A stretch of DNA of 5,692 nucleotides from Pseudomonadota bacterium (lineage in GTDB: Bacteria; Pseudomonadota; Gammaproteobacteria; Burkholderiales; Burkholderiaceae_C), in the NCBI GenBank assembly GCA_023442945.1, contig JAEZWW010000019.1, positions 1-5,692 of the forward strand, given 5' to 3'. The notes beneath the pieces are model-generated. The model had not been told where the DNA came from. It ran no database searches and worked only from the letters and a program-made list of their open reading frames with translations. Below, piece by piece: positions 4,073 through 5,692 of the stretch. The translations under genes were made by a program, and so were the position numbers. The first letter of the stretch is position 1; each line of letters opens with the position of its first letter.

Positions 4073-4271
4073 AGTTTCCAGCACCTGGTCAGAAACCGAT
4101 ACCATCATCCAAGGACTCACTGCCTGATTGGCTACAAATTTCGTACGCAGGTCAGCCGGGCCCTGAACACGGTCACGTTCTTGACCGCGGGCGTGAGCGC
4201 CGCCTTCCCCGGAAAGGGAATCGATAACGTGACTGGTGGAGGTGCGCCGGTCTGGACAGGAGGGTTCGTCA
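4073..4271. other. Region upstream of the hydrolase gene
   Basis: About 200 bp with no supported gene. It must contain the promoter of the hydrolase gene. TTGACC at 4181-4186 looks like a -35, but no -10 is visible at the right distance. The ribosome site is AGGAGGG at 4258-4264. Confidence 0.4.
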
Positions 4272-5633
4272 ATGTCGTCATCAACTTCTAGCAAGCTCGT
4301 CCTCTTGGCAGGTATCGCAATGTCAACCACTGCTCCAGCCGCCGAGGGAAGATGGACGGAGTCTGGGCCGGATGGCTCCGGACCATTGACTGCTGCGCAG
4401 TCGGATCCCAGGGTGATGGGATGGATGCAAGGTTTCCCGCCGCCGGCTGACAAGCTCATTACGCAACCGGATAGCGTCTACTTCAGCTTCCCCCGGCTCC
4501 GCTGGAGCGTATGCCACATACGAGAGCTACTGCCGACCAAAGAAGTTAGCCGAGGCCTGGACGCTCCTGTCCCGCTTGAGTACGCGCCCGAACCCAAGCT
4601 GCAGCAATGGCGGCGCGACATTGACGCATTGACGTTCCTGCCGCTGGACGGACGCCCCGAGATGACCTGGGAACAGTCCTTGGGGGCGAACTATACGGAC
4701 GGGATCCTCATCCTCCACAAGAACCGCGTGGTTTACGAACGCTACTTCGGCTGCCTGGATGAAGGCGGCAAGCATGCCGCGATGTCGATGACCAAGTCCC
4801 TGACCGGCCTGCTGGCACAGATCCTGGTGGCCGAAGGACGGTTGGACGACAGCGCCCGCGTTGGCGACATCATCCCCGAGGTCTCCCGTGGCGCATTCGG
4901 GTCTGCAACCGTCCGCGAAGTGATGGACATGACCACTGGGATCCGCTACTCCGAGGACTATTCGGACCCGAACGCCGACATCTGGAAGTACTCCGCAGCC
5001 GCCAGCCCGCTGCCGAAACCCGAGGGCTACACCGGCCCGAACGGCTACTTTGAATATCTGATGCAGGTTCAGCCCGAGGGGCGGCACGGCGAGGCTTTCC
5101 ATTACAAAACCGTGAACGCCGACATGGTTGGGTGGATCGTCTCACGCATCTCGGGCAAGTCCGTAAGCACCCTTGCATCTGAGCGCCTTTGGCGTCCTAT
5201 GGGTGCCGAGCAGGACGCCTACATGACTGTGGACGCGAAGGGCACCCCTTTTGCAGGCGGCGGACTCAGCGCGGGGCTGCGCGACCTTGGCCGTCTCGGG
5301 CTGCTGATGCTCAACGAGGGCGTCATCAATGGCAAACGGCTGTTCCCTGCAGAGACCGTGCATCGGATCCGCGCCGGCGGCGATCCGGCGAAGTTCGGAA
5401 CAAGCTACCCCGCACTGGTCGGCGGGAGCTACACCAGCCAGTGGTGGGTATATCCAGGAAAGCACGACGTGATCGCCGCAAGGGGCGTTCACGGCCAGAC
5501 GATCTATGTCGATTTCACCGCACAGATGGTGATCGTGCGATTCGCCTCCTTCCCCAAGGCGCAGAACCCGCTCATCGATCCCACTTCAATTCCGGCGTTC
5601 CAAGCGGTAGCGGAGCAGCTCCTTGCAGAGTAG
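4272..5633 (+). CDS. Secreted serine hydrolase, NylB-like (class C beta-lactamase fold)
   Basis: A 453-residue protein with a Sec signal peptide (MSSSTSSKLVLLAGIAMSTT, cleavage near A23). The start ATG 4272 has AGGAGGG 7 nt upstream, which decides against an in-frame ATG at 4236. The body matches NylB, the 6-aminohexanoate-dimer hydrolase, block by block: RWSVCHIRELLPTKEVSRG (78-94), YTDGILIL, SMTKS with nucleophile S172 and K175, DMTTGIRYSEDYSDP with Y226 (NylB Y170), FHYKTVNAD with Y278 (NylB Y215), GGSYTSQWW, and GVHGQTIYVD with H408. The catalytic Ser/Lys/Tyr set is complete. NylB enzymes cleave amides of nylon oligomers and many esters. Natural substrates of most relatives are unknown, and exported forms may act on esters or peptides. 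Calling it a resistance beta-lactamase would be unwarranted. It lies between the two 18-bp repeats and next to a broken attC, outside the cassette logic. Confidence 0.88.
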   Translation: MSSSTSSKLVLLAGIAMSTTAPAAEGRWTESGPDGSGPLTAAQSDPRVMGWMQGFPPPADKLITQPDSVYFSFPRLRWSVCHIRELLPTKEVSRGLDAPVPLEYAPEPKLQQWRRDIDALTFLPLDGRPEMTWEQSLGANYTDGILILHKNRVVYERYFGCLDEGGKHAAMSMTKSLTGLLAQILVAEGRLDDSARVGDIIPEVSRGAFGSATVREVMDMTTGIRYSEDYSDPNADIWKYSAAASPLPKPEGYTGPNGYFEYLMQVQPEGRHGEAFHYKTVNADMVGWIVSRISGKSVSTLASERLWRPMGAEQDAYMTVDAKGTPFAGGGLSAGLRDLGRLGLLMLNEGVINGKRLFPAETVHRIRAGGDPAKFGTSYPALVGGSYTSQWWVYPGKHDVIAARGVHGQTIYVDFTAQMVIVRFASFPKAQNPLIDPTSIPAFQAVAEQLLAE

Positions 5634-5671
5634 CAGGCGCGGACAGCGTTGGTTCTGAGCGAGCAAGCAAC

Positions 5672-5689
5672 AAACAGGGGTCAGAGTCG
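5672..5689 (+). repeat. 18-bp direct repeat, right copy
   Basis: Exact copy of 4055-4072, 39 nt after the hydrolase stop and 3 nt from the end of the window. The following bases are GGT here and AGT in the left copy. The segment from one copy to the other is 1617 bp and carries only the hydrolase gene. Confidence 0.7.
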
Positions 5690-5692
5690 GGT

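Noticed and set aside
4236..4271. Upstream ATG for the hydrolase
   Set aside because: It would place a charged stretch (EVRRSGQEG) before the signal peptide and ignore the AGGAGGG site placed 7 nt before ATG 4272.
3920..4291. Open frame running from the lipoprotein gene through attC4 to the hydrolase start
   Set aside because: It overlaps two supported genes out of frame and crosses the attC break; no domain or ribosome site supports it.
4527..5102. Minus-strand open frame of about 191 codons inside the hydrolase gene
   Set aside because: Antisense shadow of a well-supported NylB-like gene, without its own start signals.
5648..5654. GTTGGTT as a possible attC core after the hydrolase
   Set aside because: It does not fit GTTRRRY, does not pair with GTTGGCCTAAC of cassette 4, and has no L' box beside it.
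1..5692. tRNA, rRNA, CRISPR array, group II intron or transposase gene
   Set aside because: None seen: the attC repeats differ in length and are spaced by genes, and no reverse transcriptase or transposase motif appears in any frame.

Overview
This window looks like a piece of a betaproteobacterial chromosome, most likely Comamonadaceae. Three things point there: high G+C with GCC/GGC-rich codons in the flanking genes; the 3' end of a soxB-type sulfur-oxidation gene; and short GCTATT...AATAGC-type hairpins, which I recall as common next to genes in that family. The species cannot be fixed from this sequence.

Layout, left to right. (1) 3-266: C-terminal end of SoxB, then a small hairpin and a strong intrinsic terminator (298-330). 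(2) 331-673: no gene, but several short repeats and palindromes. (3) 674-1705, minus strand: an integron integrase of the IntI subgroup of tyrosine recombinases. All catalytic residues and the IntI-specific extra helix are present. Its start codon lies inside a perfect LexA-type palindrome (1692-1719), so SOS control is likely. (4) 1733-1824: an attI site that resembles attI1 of class 1 integrons. (5) 1819-4051: four gene cassettes on the plus strand. Cassette 1 (1819-2373) encodes a DUF1801/YdhG-like protein. Cassette 2 (2374-3034) carries a frameshifted chloramphenicol-phosphotransferase-like kinase. Cassette 3 (3035-3648) encodes an unrecognised six-helix membrane protein. Cassette 4 (3649-4051) encodes a small lipoprotein. 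The attC of cassette 4 is cut off halfway. (6) 4052-5692: non-cassette DNA that begins with an 18-bp sequence repeated exactly at the right edge of the window. Between the two copies lies a secreted serine hydrolase of the NylB (6-aminohexanoate-dimer hydrolase)/class C beta-lactamase fold.

How the parts work together. IntI would recombine circular cassettes at attI (G|TTAGGT at 1818/1819). The array can be parsed to the base because the R'' core of each attC is the reverse complement of the first bases of its own cassette (ACCTAAC, GCGGTCTAAC, GCGGCTAAC, GTTGGCCTAAC). Cassette genes oppose intI, as is normal, and probably depend on a promoter in or near attI. DNA damage relieving LexA would raise IntI and with it cassette shuffling. 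The main points of interest are the LexA box over the integrase start, a frame-broken putative antibiotic kinase cassette, an attC with a 23-bp perfect stem, a membrane-protein ORF that runs through its attC, and the broken attC joined to a repeat-flanked hydrolase gene.
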